Positions 9,101 to 17,176 are shown, numbered from the stretch's first letter. The stretch: 62,453 nt of DNA from Chloroflexi bacterium OHK40 (GCA_004367505.1 SFCB01000102.1:1-62453), one strand, 5' to 3'. The notes: generated by a model from the sequence alone, not told the origin. Numbers and translations are program-made.

Positions 9101-11178
9101 AGGCGAAAGCCCAGTTCGCCCGAGAAGAGCGTATGGTAGTAGCGCATGAGCGCCGGGTAGCGCATGCGCAGCCGCGAGGTGCTGTCGTAGATGCGGTTAC
9201 TGGTGAGGGTGATATAGTCAGCGCGGTCGAGCTGGTCGAGCAGGCCCTCCTCGAAGGAGCCATCACCACCCTGGCCACCGAAATACTTGCGCGGCTCATC
9301 CTCGGCGTAGGGGGCCGAGCCAATCCCCTCGAAGGTGACACCCCAGGCGGCGTCGGTGGCCTGGAGCGGCAGCGGGTCGTCCCAGATCTCCGAGAGCACG
9401 TAGGAGCCGGGTGGGGCATTGTCGGCGAGCCACCGGGCGGCCTGTACCCGCGAGTGGGGCACGGTATAGATCCGTGAGAAGGCGTAGGCCCAGGCAAAAG
9501 TGCCGAGCACCACCAGGGCGACGAGGCCATAGCCGATGGCGCGGCGCGCCTCGCGAGGGAGTGAAGGCAGGGAGGGTAGCGCTGGAAGGGAGTGCGCGGG
9601 GGCGCGAGGCGGGGCCTTGCCAGCAACGTGTGACCCCGGCTGTTCACCCCCGATCCGCGCCCCCGTGTCACTCGGGGCACGCCGCGCCCACGCCCAGAGC
9701 CCAACCACGGCCCAGGCCGCAAAGACAATGAGCGCGCCGTAGATCGGCAGGAGATAGCGCAGGGTGATCGCGAACTGGCGACCCTGCCAGGCAAAATAGA
9801 AGCCAACCCAGAAGAAGAGCACCCAGGCCGGGCTCAAGGGCGGGTCGTCGGCCCGGGGCCAGAGAACCCGCCGGAGGCCGAGCAAGGCGAAGGCCGCGAG
9901 CCCGGCCCAGGCGGCCAGGCCGAGCGCCGGGCCCATGCCCCAGCGCACCATATTGACCCAGGGGAAGAGGTAGGCCGTGCGGCCAACCCACTGCTGTGAG
10001 GGGGGATAATCGTACTCGCCGCTCACCAGCGACTGCACCGCCACGAGGTTATCGACAAAACGCGGCTCGGGCCTGATGTCGAGGAAGCCAGCGCCGTGAA
10101 GCCAGGCGGCTCGCTCCTCGCCCCCTGCCGTCACCACCGGCGAGTCGGGCCGGGAGCCGCTGAAGGCATCGGGCGCGAGGGTGCGAAAACTCAGCAGGGT
10201 GAGCGCACCGGCCAGCACGAGCAGGGGTAGCTCCCGAGCGAGGAAACGCTGGATCGCCGCCGTCAGCCAGCCAGCCTTCGCGGGAGGAGCTACGTGCTGG
10301 GCGGAGCGTGCCGCCGCCACCGTCGCAGCCGTGATCCCCACCAGCCCGAGCGTGGCCATGGTGATCCGGCTGGACATCGCGGCGCCGATGCTCAGCCCCA
10401 TCAGGGCGTAGCTGAGCCCACCACCGCCCTGGGCTACCCGCACGGCCCAGTAGAGACTGAGCAGGCAGAAGAAGGTGGAGAGGATCGGATCGACGAAGAA
10501 GTGGCTCTGCTGGATCTGCATCACGGTCAGGGCCGCGAGCAGCGCCGCCAGCAGGCCAGCGCTCACCCCGAAGAGGCGCCGCCCGATCAGGTAGACCAGC
10601 AGGATCGCGCCGAGGTCGAAGATCACCGCCAGGCCACGACCGACCTTCTGGATCTCGCCGTAGCCAGTGAGGTTGCGGCCCTCCGGGTTAAACAGCGCCT
10701 GGAGCAGCGGAATCCGGACGAAGCCCCGCTCCGGGTTGGCCACTGGCGGGCCATAGTCGGTCCGGCGCTCATTAGGGCGCGACGGATCGATCCCGGGCCG
10801 GGGCGGCCCATTGAGACGACGCACCTCGTCGGGCAGGGCCTCGGGCGGGGTGAGGACCACGGCAACGACCCTGGCTGCGATCACCGGGAAGGGGCCGTAG
10901 ACGAAGAGTGGAAACTTATCGTAGTTGCGCGGGTTGAGCGGCGAGCGAGCCGAGTCGTAGAGCTCGCCAGGACTCGCGGGAAGACGCACCGTCGAGGCGA
11001 CGTCGGCAAAGAAGCGCTCGTCGGGGTGCTGGCCCGTGCCCGCATCCCAATCGGCGAGGCTGAGCGTGCGGAAGGCGCCACCAAGCACCAGGATGAGTAC
11101 CAGTAACAGGCGCGGCAGCCACGTTGAGCGCAGCGCGGCATTCCTCCGGCCCGGCGCTGTGAGCTGATCGTTCTCCAA
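3196..11178 (-). CDS. 2660-aa membrane protein: GT-C glycosyltransferase-like + two YYY domains + TPR
   Basis: Residues about 20-745 resemble the PMT/GT-C (family 39-like) glycosyltransferases: an N-terminal membrane helix, then H51-P-D-E54, the acidic pair expected in the first outer loop, and many further helices. Two YYY (DUF2298) units follow, about 785-1600 and 1690-2490. Both carry GGEKPM (near 943 and 1809), INYYY (near 971 and 1838), a FxFLF(G/A)DLH(A/P)H block (near 1112 and 1957), MNTVFKFG (near 1366 and 2221) and a C-terminal VGGVER block. About 2505-2655 is TPR-like, with repeated 34-residue helices such as AGRYADAEEAYLLAARADP. This N-region/YYY/YYY/TPR order is the known long class of the family. 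The likely role is surface glycan or glycoprotein synthesis (inference). It is first in a coupled pair with the 869-aa YYY gene and has a good promoter at 11255-11283. Confidence 0.88.
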   Translation of the reverse strand: MENDQLTAPGRRNAALRSTWLPRLLLVLILVLGGAFRTLSLADWDAGTGQHPDERFFADVASTVRLPASPGELYDSARSPLNPRNYDKFPLFVYGPFPVIAARVVAVVLTPPEALPDEVRRLNGPPRPGIDPSRPNERRTDYGPPVANPERGFVRIPLLQALFNPEGRNLTGYGEIQKVGRGLAVIFDLGAILLVYLIGRRLFGVSAGLLAALLAALTVMQIQQSHFFVDPILSTFFCLLSLYWAVRVAQGGGGLSYALMGLSIGAAMSSRITMATLGLVGITAATVAAARSAQHVAPPAKAGWLTAAIQRFLARELPLLVLAGALTLLSFRTLAPDAFSGSRPDSPVVTAGGEERAAWLHGAGFLDIRPEPRFVDNLVAVQSLVSGEYDYPPSQQWVGRTAYLFPWVNMVRWGMGPALGLAAWAGLAAFALLGLRRVLWPRADDPPLSPAWVLFFWVGFYFAWQGRQFAITLRYLLPIYGALIVFAAWAVVGLWAWARRAPSDTGARIGGEQPGSHVAGKAPPRAPAHSLPALPSLPSLPREARRAIGYGLVALVVLGTFAWAYAFSRIYTVPHSRVQAARWLADNAPPGSYVLSEIWDDPLPLQATDAAWGVTFEGIGSAPYAEDEPRKYFGGQGGDGSFEEGLLDQLDRADYITLTSNRIYDSTSRLRMRYPALMRYYHTLFSGELGFRLVAEITSYPRILGIPIPDQEAEEAFHVYDHPRVLIFEKTPAYSREQAEALITGDVLWAEVYKSPVRVADRNATALRLTDGQWPRYSEGGTWSARFGGDMVRALAPVLWIVTLEVLGLATFALLFPLLPRLPDRGFSLARLLGLLAVAYTAWLAGSLGNRTGVPGQGNVGGTGLGPFPLPFAPGTLWLCAAPLLAAGAYAAWRNRRELRAFWRERRAALLGAEAIFLGFVLLGLFLRWLNPDLWHPARGGEKPMDLAYFTAVLKSSAFPPYDPWHAGGYINYYYFGFVLVGALAHLTTVPPSIAYNLAVATIFGLTALGAWGAVYNLLAPPGRQGVARAAGMDGLVPVGRAQAWPVLERCALIAAALAPALLLLLGNLAQAFWYLGGYATEQAARGRPEWAYWDATRIVPGTVNEFPFFTFLFGDLHAHMLVMPLSLALLGLVVAYARSLAAHPVGFGLFYPLRAVLYALAMGLVAGAIRATNTWDYPSFVGLAALSMALAGWRASRGRMARPWRALWVVGPPALMVVIGNLLFAPFTASFATESSGVELLREGLAPGPIAQLFFAQRTTTWELLQLHGHWLLVTGAAGMLLLRRLAGPAVAVGLAAAMALLALAGALLGWPALVALVPGLLLAVWLLWRLRRAPLELFLPALWITAGLGLLVLVELVVVRGDVGRMNTVFKFGLHAWALFALGVAVAIPRLWSLNQPPMPASRSATPSPLTYAIRGGLVLLGLMALVYPLTATPARAADRWVADAPRSLDGAAFMAAVSEARNGAPFSLDEDAAAIAWLQASVSGTPVILEAHLPSYQWAGRVAAHTGLPTLLGWEWHQVQQRGVVGAGPVIAARQQTIAEIYNSPDGQTALERLRAFGVAYLIVGGVERATYDPAGLAKFDDLARSGELEVVFERGATRIYRVVQPGTPRMLTSDLPVVVPSVETPPPLLLDQPVGELPVVDEYAWNGLAQDHPWLALLLWLLALYGLALLGLPLAFLIFGRDSGRRDGWRDGGAPWARLIGLLVLGYAVWLPTSLGLWRYDRWGLAGGLLLVLALNGVVLWWLGASGDGGAWERVRRGAGLLGAGLRAQRRGALWAEGVFLAAFAALAVVRALNPDLWHPVWGGEKPMEFGFLNAILRSPVMPPYDPFFSGGYINYYYYGLFLVSLPIKATGIAPAVGFNLGVATIFGITAAGAFALVARMTGRARFGLLGVALVAVLGNLAGFFAAGWSRGFPAVAQALGEGGLAGLGERLGDWYIGPSRVIPNTINEFPAFSFLFADLHPHLIALPITLLVAALGYTLVADRGMEGQQRAAPLLLLALALGSLAVTNSWDFPTYGLLAGLALLGTAWRSGGRRVGGVPWAALLRAAGLALAVGLGGLALYAPFFDRYWAPVGGVGVVPWAGGTTLGDYLLIYGLFAATLLPAIVGAVWRLAGRPALVLARPPVSLGIRSAPTLAGGPGAVVMTLGALLLIGALPVAGLRAVLAILLLMATALLLRRGLGAPAWYALLLAWVGWAVSLGVELVYIRDHLDGGDWYRMNTVFKFGLQAWVLLALAAAASLPALLRGLRRAGGALAERVGLALLAALALLAAIYPLAGTPSRIANRFPVAPGPTLDGLAFLNQASFDYDCLAFGGCEPGVERVTVDLSGDGAAIRWLNEQIRGTPVVVQSNLFFYRAYGIRIAANTGLPTVVSALHVNEQRDPAAAARRDRDVDEFYRTTDIETALRFLARYRVGFVYVGGVERAFYPASGLAKFSQMVGTYLQLVYDTGGVQIYQVTGVPESYARPAPYDFAADQPVLPPVVLPDGEPPADLEGLERANQANPTDGPTAFGLAERYREQGRLADAARVLEPAARANPDDLGVLHLWGDILAQAGRYADAEEAYLLAARADPSAGSWNKLGAALLEWGQYDKAEIALSQAVATDPQAPDPYYQLGRLFAQTGDTERAIAELQIYLELAPSGPWAADAQRLLDQLERP

Positions 11179-11254
11179 CCTTGCCGCCTATGCTAAGGCC
11201 GCGCGTCACCGCGCACCGGGAAACACATCACAGGGGCCGGCGGGCCCCCGTGAC

Positions 11255-11283
11255 ATTATACAAACCAGGGGGGTGCCGGGCAA
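11255..11283 (-). promoter_or_regulatory. Promoter for the giant YYY operon
   Basis: On the minus strand TTGCCC (11283-11278) is separated by 17 bp from a perfect TATAAT (11260-11255). Predicted start of transcription is near 11248, about 70 nt before the ATG at 11178. It is divergent from the regulator promoter 35 bp away. Confidence 0.75.
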
Positions 11284-11317
11284 GGCGATGATGCAGCAGC
11301 ACAAACGTCACCTCGCC

Positions 11318-11346
11318 TTGCACAGCGTTTCGGCGCGTGCTATACT
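11318..11346 (+). promoter_or_regulatory. Promoter for the SufR-like regulator gene
   Basis: TTGCAC (11318-11323), a 17-bp spacer and TATACT (11341-11346) form a near-consensus promoter; the -10 is also extended (TGC at 11338-11340). Because the -10 covers the upstream GTG at 11337, that GTG cannot be the start of the regulator. Confidence 0.8.
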
Positions 11347-11393
11347 CCAGGCACTGGCTTACGATAGCAAATCCTAGTGAAACGCCACAGCGG

Positions 11394-12026
11394 ATGACGG
11401 TTGAGCGGAAAGAGCAGGGAGCTACCCGCCAGAGCATCCTCCAGCTGCTGCGCCGCCACGGCGAGATGACGGCGCACGAACTGAGCGAGGCGCTCTGCGT
11501 TGGTGCCGTGGGTGTACGCCAACACCTGGCGCTCCTCGAGCGGGACGGAATGGTGCGGATCTCCGGCCTGCGCCGGAGTATCGGGCGGCCGGCTCACCTC
11601 TACGCGCTCACCGCCGAAGCCGAGGAGCACTTCCCCAAGCGCTACGACCGGCTCGCCCTCGATGTGATCGACTGTATCGCCACAACTGGCGGCCCGCAGG
11701 CAGTCGAGCAGGTGTTCGCCAGGCGCCGCGAGCTGATGCTGGAGGCCCTGGCTCCAGCCCTCGCTGGCAAGAGCCGCGCCGATCAGGTCGCGGCGCTCGC
11801 CGCCATTCTGGCGGAGCAAGGCTATATGTGCGAGTGCTCCCAGGAGGCCGACGGCTCCTTTGCGCTCACCGAGTATAACTGCCCGGTTGACTGTGTTGCT
11901 CGCCGGCATCCGCAGCTCTGCGCTCAGGAGCTGCAGCTCTACGAGAGTCTGCTTGGCGTCCCCATCGAGCGCGAGAGCACCATCGCCGAGGGCGCCCACT
12001 GCTGCCGCTACCGCATCCCGGCCTAG
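11394..12026 (+). CDS. SufR/COG2345-type transcriptional regulator with C-terminal cysteine cluster
   Basis: The 210-residue protein has an N-terminal winged helix-turn-helix (about residues 5-75; TAHELSEALCVGAVGVRQHL) and a C-terminal half rich in cysteine: C146, C148, C163 (NCP), C167, C176 (LC) and C203/C204 (HCCRYRI). In the SufR branch of this ArsR/DeoR-like family, equivalent cysteines hold an Fe-S cluster that senses iron or oxidative stress. The ATG at 11394 is chosen because the upstream GTG (11337) lies inside the promoter. The superoxide dismutase gene follows 119 bp downstream in the same direction, so the regulator probably controls oxidative-stress genes and perhaps itself (inference). 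There is no clear Shine-Dalgarno. Confidence 0.82.
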   Translation: MTVERKEQGATRQSILQLLRRHGEMTAHELSEALCVGAVGVRQHLALLERDGMVRISGLRRSIGRPAHLYALTAEAEEHFPKRYDRLALDVIDCIATTGGPQAVEQVFARRRELMLEALAPALAGKSRADQVAALAAILAEQGYMCECSQEADGSFALTEYNCPVDCVARRHPQLCAQELQLYESLLGVPIERESTIAEGAHCCRYRIPA

Positions 12027-12145
12027 CCGCTGCGGACTGTGATCTTTCCCAGCGGGCCCGACGCCGCGGCCCACCAGTTGCTACGTGGGGCTGCTAGCCC
12101 CTCGTGTTGCGTTCCACGCCGCCCTGAGAGAGTGGAGGTACTGCG

Positions 12146-12751
12146 ATGCCGTTCGAACTGCCCCCCCTGCCGTACGACTACACCGCGCTGGAGCCTCATA
12201 TCGATGAGGCGACGATGCACTTCCACCACGACAACCACCACAACACCTATGTCACCAACCTGAACAACGCCCTCGCCAATTATCCCGACCTGCAAGGCAA
12301 GTCGCTTGAGGAGCTTCTCGGCAACCTCGACGCCGTGCCCGAGGCGATCCGCACGGCGGTACGCAACAATGGCGGCGGCCACTGGAACCATACGCTCTTC
12401 TGGGAGCTGATGGCGCCCAACGCTGGCGGTGAGCCCGAAGGCGCGCTCGCAGAGGCGATCAACGCCGCCTTCGGCAGCTTTGCCGACTTCAAGGAGAAGT
12501 TCAAGGCCGCCGCCCTTGGCCGCTTCGGCTCCGGCTGGGCATGGCTGATCGCCAACCCCGACGGCACCGTCGCCATCACCAGCACCCCCAACCAGGACAA
12601 CCCGCTGATGGAGGGTAAGAAGGCCATCCTCGGGATCGACGTCTGGGAGCACGCCTACTATCTGAAGTATCAGTACAAGCGCCCCGCCTACGTAGATGCC
12701 TGGTGGAACGTGGTGAACTGGGCCCGCGTGAGCGAGCTCTACGGCAAGTAG
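12146..12751 (+). CDS. sodA: Superoxide dismutase, Mn/Fe family (Mn-like residues)
   Basis: The enzyme converts superoxide to oxygen and hydrogen peroxide. The 201-residue length is normal. The four metal ligands are visible: H27, H82 (in HWNHTLFW), D165 and H169 (in DVWEHAYY). Glycine at 77-78 together with Q150 (TPNQDNP) is the pattern of manganese-type rather than iron-type enzymes; metal use still needs measurement. A strong GGAGG precedes the ATG. No signal peptide, so it acts in the cytoplasm. A small GGGGCT/AGCCCC hairpin (12087-12101) lies in the gap after the regulator gene, and a strong terminator follows the stop. No separate promoter was found in the gap, so co-transcription with the regulator is plausible. 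Confidence 0.95.
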   Translation: MPFELPPLPYDYTALEPHIDEATMHFHHDNHHNTYVTNLNNALANYPDLQGKSLEELLGNLDAVPEAIRTAVRNNGGGHWNHTLFWELMAPNAGGEPEGALAEAINAAFGSFADFKEKFKAAALGRFGSGWAWLIANPDGTVAITSTPNQDNPLMEGKKAILGIDVWEHAYYLKYQYKRPAYVDAWWNVVNWARVSELYGK

Positions 12752-12775
12752 CGGTCACACGGCCCGGACGGCCCG

Positions 12776-12802
12776 GGGGCGCAGCGTGCTGCGCCCCTTT
12801 TT
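12776..12802 (+). terminator. Intrinsic terminator after sodA
   Basis: GGGGCGCAGC (12776-12785) pairs perfectly with GCTGCGCCCC (12788-12797) and is followed by five T (12798-12802). It sits 25 nt behind the sodA stop codon. Confidence 0.92.
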
Positions 12803-12956
12803 GTGTGCCCGCCAGCACGTTCCAGCCCGGCCCGGGCAAGGCATTCCCGACGGCGCCGGGTGCGCCCTTCGCCGTACCTGGCACTGGCGCCCTGCCCGAA
12901 CCCATGCCACTAGAAGAGCGCACCGCCCCGAGCTAGTGCAATCGTTCGTGGGGGTA

Positions 12957-13901
12957 CTATCCTAGCCTGATGCGCGGATTGAGCGCGGCATAGATCAGGT
13001 CGGCGGCGAGGTTCGCGAGCGCGAAGATCAGCACGGTGATCATCGCCACCGCCTGCAACAGGGGCAGGTCGCGCCGGTCGATCGCGAAGGTGAGCAGACG
13101 CCCGAGGCCCGGGTAGTTAAAGACGTTCTCCACCACAATCAGGCCGCTGATCAGCCAGCCCAGGCTAATGGCGATCACCGTCACCGTCGGGAGCAGGGCA
13201 TTGCGCAACACGTGGCCCACGATCACCCGGTGGGGCGCCAGGCCCTTGAGGGCGGCTGTGCGCACATAGTCCTGGCGCAACTCCTCGATCACGCCAGCGC
13301 GGGTGAGCCGGACGATGTAGGCGAGCAGCACCAGGGTGGCCGTAAGGGCCGGGAGCACCAGCTGGGGCAGCGCCTCCAGAACGCCTGCCCCGGGCGCGAT
13401 CGACGAGTTGGCCGGGAGCCAGCGCAGGCGGAAGGCGAAGATCTCGATCAACACCAGACCCGTCACAAACTCGGGGAGGCCGACGACCGCGAGGGCACCG
13501 ATGCTGATCACCTGGTCGGCCGGACGCTCCTCTCGCAGCCCCGCTAGCACCCCGAGGGCCACCGCCAGCGGCACGGCCATGGCGAGCGTGAGCCCCGCCA
13601 GCATCAGTGAGTTGCCGAGGCGCTCGACAACCACCTCGCGGATCGGCAGGCGGGTGCTGTAGGACTCCCCCCAGTCGCCGCGCACGAAGTCGGCCAGCCA
13701 CGCCAGGTACTGGAGCGGCGCGGGCTGGTTCAGCCCCAACTCCTCACGCAGCGCCTCCAGCGCCGCCTCGCCCGCCTCCCGCCCGAGAATGACGCGCGCC
13801 ACATCGCCCGGCAGGAGCCGCGTCATCCCAAAGATGAGCAGTGAGGTGAGTAGTAGCGTGAGTAGCAGAAAGCCAGTACGGCGGATGAGAAAGCGTGCCA
13901 T
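12957..13901 (-). CDS. Oligopeptide/dipeptide ABC transporter permease, DppB family
   Basis: This 314-residue inner-membrane protein is the DppB/OppB-type permease. It has a first membrane helix at the N-terminus (residues 9-30), the family's LPGD motif near residue 30, the LGLNQP block near residue 56, five further helices, and the EAA coupling loop (DYVRTAALKGLAPHRVIVGH) near residue 216 that contacts the ATPase. It imports peptides or similar solutes together with the other three proteins of the cluster. It is the last gene in the cluster, separated from the fused ATPase gene by 196 bp, whereas DppB usually comes directly before DppC. Confidence 0.9.
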   Translation of the reverse strand: MARFLIRRTGFLLLTLLLTSLLIFGMTRLLPGDVARVILGREAGEAALEALREELGLNQPAPLQYLAWLADFVRGDWGESYSTRLPIREVVVERLGNSLMLAGLTLAMAVPLAVALGVLAGLREERPADQVISIGALAVVGLPEFVTGLVLIEIFAFRLRWLPANSSIAPGAGVLEALPQLVLPALTATLVLLAYIVRLTRAGVIEELRQDYVRTAALKGLAPHRVIVGHVLRNALLPTVTVIAISLGWLISGLIVVENVFNYPGLGRLLTFAIDRRDLPLLQAVAMITVLIFALANLAADLIYAALNPRIRLG

Positions 13902-14097
13902 AAGTTATACCGTATGGGATTGGTGCGCCCGCACAACCTGGAACAACTCGGTAGCCCTGCAATTCACGGCTTCGTCGCGCGATGGCTCGGTGAACTGGCG
14001 GGAGCTGAGCTCGTCAGACATAGCGGTCCGCTCCTTGAAGCTTGCACTGCATCAGCGTGCGGCGGTTCTCGGTGCTGCTCGGGGTACTCCTGCTGTC

Positions 14098-16236
14098 TTA
14101 TCTGCGGTGTGAAGCTGACACTGCGTGGCCGTGGGGCGGTTCCTGGTTCTCAATGCCTGGCGCTGACGGGGTTGGGCTTTGCATTTCCAGCAACTCGTCT
14201 GGGGGGATATGGCACCGAATACGGTGCCCAGTCCCGAGATCCTGGTAGGGCGGCTCCTGCTCTACGCAGACTGCGCCGAGGAAACGTGGGCAACGGGTGT
14301 GAAAACGGCAGCCGCTTGGCACCGCAGCCGGGCTGGGCACCTCCCCCTCCAGCCGAACGCGCGGCCCGGGCCGCGCCGGCGGGAGCTCGGGAATGGCGGC
14401 CAGCAAGGCCTCGGTGTACGGGTGATAAGGTGGCGCCAGGACAGCGTCAACCGGTCCCTCCTCCTGCACCTGCCCGAGGTAGATCACCGCTACATCGTCG
14501 GCCAGGTAGCGCACCACACCCACATCGTGCGTGATCAAGAGATAGGCAGTACCATCGCGGCGGCGCAGGTCGCTCAGCAGATTGAGCACAGCCGCCTGCA
14601 CCGACACATCGAGCGCCGATACCGACTCATCGAGCAAGACGAGGTCGGGCGCGGCGGCGAAGGCGCGGGCGATCGCCACACGCTGCCGCTCGCCACCGCT
14701 GAGCTGCGCGGGGAAGCGGCTCGCGAAACCTGGATCGAGCTTCACGGCATCGAGCAGCCGTTCGGCCCGCCGGCCGGCTTCCTCACGGCTCAGGCCCGCC
14801 AGGCGCATCAGCGGGCGCCGGAGGGCCTCACCCACCGTGAGGAACGGGTTGAGCGCCTCCTGCGGGTTCTGGAAGACCATCTGGATGCGGCGCAGGAGCT
14901 CGGGGGCACGCTCCTCGATCCCGGGGGCGAGCGGCATATCCAGAAGCTGGATGCTGCCGTCGCTTCGCTCGGCCAGGCCAACGATACAGCGGGCCAGGGT
15001 TGTCTTCCCACTACCGCTCTCGCCCACCACACCGAGCGTCCGACCACGACCCACCACCAGATCTACGCCGTCCACGGCGCGGATGACCTGAGCTGGCCGG
15101 CCAGCCAGCAGATCGGCCACACTCCGTCGCAGCGGGATATGTTTCGTCACACCCATCACCCGGAGCAGGGTCTCCTGCGGCTCGGGCGCCACAGGAGCCG
15201 GCTGCACACCCTGTGGCGACGGGCCAGACTGGAGCGCGCCGGCCATCATATCGCGCCAGCGCCAGCAGCGCACACGTCGGTTCACCGCGGGCATCTCCAG
15301 GGGAGGGCGCTCGTGGCGGCAGCGGCCCACGGCGAGGGGGCAGCGGGGAGCGAACACACAGGCTGGCGGCAGGGCATCGAGGCGTGGGATAGCCCCGGGG
15401 ATCGGGCGGAGCGGGCGCGTATCGTGGCGGGAGCCGGGGCGGGGGAGGCTCTCGAGTAGCGCGAAGGTATATGGGTGCAGTGGGGTCGCAAAGAGCGCCC
15501 CGGCAGGCGCTTCCTCCACCAGTTCACCAGCATAGAGTACAGCCACCCTATCGCACACACGGGCCACCACACCGAGGTTATGGGAGATCATAAGGGCGGC
15601 ACGACCACCGGGGGCGGCCACCAGATCCTCCAGCAGGTCGAGGATTGCGGCCTCAGTTGTCACATCGAGGCTCGTGGTTGGCTCATCGAGCACCAGCAGG
15701 GCCGGGTCGCCGTGGAGAGCCATCGCGAGCAGCACACGCTGCTGCATCCCGCCGCTCAACTCGTGAGGATACGCCCGAGCCACCCGCTGAGGGTCGGCCA
15801 GGCGCACCCGTTCGAGCAACTCCAGAGCCAGGGCGCGGGCGGCGGGTGTCGGCGGGCCAGCACTGATCGCCTCGGCTAGCTGCGCGCCGACGCGGATCGC
15901 GGGGTTCAGAGCAGCCAGGGGATTCTGTGGCACCAGGCGCACATCGCGGGCCCAGAGCCTGCGGAGCGCCGCGGGGCTAAGCGTCGCCACATCAACCCCG
16001 CGCAGACGCACCCGTCCCGCCCGCACGGCGCCACCCTCGGCCAGGTAGCGCAGCGCGGCCAGAGCGAGCGTGCTCTTCCCACTCCCGCTCTCTCCAACCA
16101 CGCCCACCGTCTCACCACGGCGCGCGGACAGGCTCACCTCACGCACCGCGTCGCGCCAACCTGCGGGCGTGCGATAGCCGACGGTCAGGTTTTCGATCTC
16201 GAGGATCGCCCCATCCTCGGGCACACTCACGGCCAC
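14098..16236 (-). CDS. Fused oligopeptide ABC ATPases (DppD-DppF in one chain)
   Basis: The 712-residue protein contains two complete ABC ATPase domains. The first (about 10-330) has GESGSGKST (Walker A), LSGGMQQRV (signature) and LLVLDEPT (Walker B). The second (about 350-690) has GESGSGKTT, LSGGERQRVAIARA and LVLLDESVSALD. Each ends with the oligopeptide-transporter C-terminal cysteine motif (CVFAPRCP; RFHTRCP). These are normally two proteins, DppD and DppF; here a roughly 20-residue linker joins them. The start is GTG at 16236 with a well-placed GAGGTGG, and the permease gene lies 49 bp upstream. The second Walker B keeps the catalytic E after D, so both sites look active. Confidence 0.92.
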   Translation of the reverse strand: MAVSVPEDGAILEIENLTVGYRTPAGWRDAVREVSLSARRGETVGVVGESGSGKSTLALAALRYLAEGGAVRAGRVRLRGVDVATLSPAALRRLWARDVRLVPQNPLAALNPAIRVGAQLAEAISAGPPTPAARALALELLERVRLADPQRVARAYPHELSGGMQQRVLLAMALHGDPALLVLDEPTTSLDVTTEAAILDLLEDLVAAPGGRAALMISHNLGVVARVCDRVAVLYAGELVEEAPAGALFATPLHPYTFALLESLPRPGSRHDTRPLRPIPGAIPRLDALPPACVFAPRCPLAVGRCRHERPPLEMPAVNRRVRCWRWRDMMAGALQSGPSPQGVQPAPVAPEPQETLLRVMGVTKHIPLRRSVADLLAGRPAQVIRAVDGVDLVVGRGRTLGVVGESGSGKTTLARCIVGLAERSDGSIQLLDMPLAPGIEERAPELLRRIQMVFQNPQEALNPFLTVGEALRRPLMRLAGLSREEAGRRAERLLDAVKLDPGFASRFPAQLSGGERQRVAIARAFAAAPDLVLLDESVSALDVSVQAAVLNLLSDLRRRDGTAYLLITHDVGVVRYLADDVAVIYLGQVQEEGPVDAVLAPPYHPYTEALLAAIPELPPARPGPRVRLEGEVPSPAAVPSGCRFHTRCPRFLGAVCVEQEPPYQDLGTGHRIRCHIPPDELLEMQSPTPSAPGIENQEPPHGHAVSASHRR

Positions 16237-16285
16237 TCACCACCTCGCCAATCTTCGTCCCTTTCGGAGTTCGCGTCCTTCGCGT

Positions 16286-17167
16286 TCAACCCTGGAGCCC
16301 CCGCCGCAAGCCATCGGCGAGCAGATTCACACCGATTACCAGCAGGGCGATCGCCCCGGCGGGGAAGTAGAGCGCCCAGGGCGTGAGCGCGACATCATTG
16401 CGCGCCTCGAGCACCATCAGGCCCCAATCCGGGGCCGGCGGCTGCACACCCACCCCGAGGAAGCCGAGTGAGGCCACTAGAAAGATCGCGTAGGAGAAGC
16501 GCAGCGCCGCCTCCACCGCCAGCGCCGGCAAAGCCGAGGGCAGGATCTCGCGGCCAAGCACATAGACCAGGCTCTCGCCGCGCATGCGGGCCGCCTCCAC
16601 AAAGCCACGGGGCTTAACGGCCAGCACCACACTGCGCACCACCCGGGCGACGATCGGCGTGTAGACGACAGCGATGACGAGCAGCACACTCTGCCGCGAC
16701 GGTCCAATTGTGCCAAGCAGCATCAGCGCCAGGAGCAGCGCCGGGATGGCCAGCAGAGCATCGAAGCTACGGAAGGTGAGCTCCTCGACCCATCCGCCAC
16801 GGTAGCTCGCCGCCAGGCCGAGCACGGTGCCGAGCAGCACAGCGGTCAGGGTGCCGAGCCCCGCGAGCGCGAAGATATCGCGGGAGCCCAGCACCACCCG
16901 GCTGAAGACATCACGGCCGAGGCGGTCGGTGCCGAAGAGGTGGGTGGCGGAGGGCGGCTGCCGCCGCTCGGCCAGGACCTGCTCATTGGCCTCATAGGGC
17001 GCAATCAGCGGGCCAAGCAGAGCGGTGGCCGCGAAGAGCAGCACGATCGCCAGCCCGGTCGCGGAAGTAGGCCGCCCCAGCACAGCCCGCAGCACCCGCC
17101 GCCATGCGCCGGGTGCGCGCTCAACTGGCGCGAGGTCGCCCCGGCGATCGATCGTTTCGAGCGCCAT
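16286..17167 (-). CDS. Oligopeptide/dipeptide ABC transporter permease, DppC family
   Basis: The 293-residue protein has the DppC layout: a cytoplasmic N-terminus, a first helix near residues 38-57, the family motif HLFGTDRLGRDVFSR near residues 95-110, and five more helices with the EAA loop (FVEAARMRGESLVYVLGREI) near residue 190. It pairs with the DppB-type permease at 12957-13901 to form the membrane channel. It starts 9 bp after the stop of the substrate-binding protein, so the two genes are surely in one transcript. Confidence 0.92.
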   Translation of the reverse strand: MALETIDRRGDLAPVERAPGAWRRVLRAVLGRPTSATGLAIVLLFAATALLGPLIAPYEANEQVLAERRQPPSATHLFGTDRLGRDVFSRVVLGSRDIFALAGLGTLTAVLLGTVLGLAASYRGGWVEELTFRSFDALLAIPALLLALMLLGTIGPSRQSVLLVIAVVYTPIVARVVRSVVLAVKPRGFVEAARMRGESLVYVLGREILPSALPALAVEAALRFSYAIFLVASLGFLGVGVQPPAPDWGLMVLEARNDVALTPWALYFPAGAIALLVIGVNLLADGLRRGLQG

Positions 17168-17176
17168 TGGGGTGGC

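Noticed and set aside
13904-13936. TATAAC and TTGTGC as a promoter for the DppB-type gene
   Set aside because: The spacing is 21 bp and the -10 lies only a few bases before the start codon, which would put the transcript start inside the gene.
16237-16285. Short CTTCG-type periodic sequence between the transporter genes
   Set aside because: It is too short and degenerate to call a repeat family from one site.
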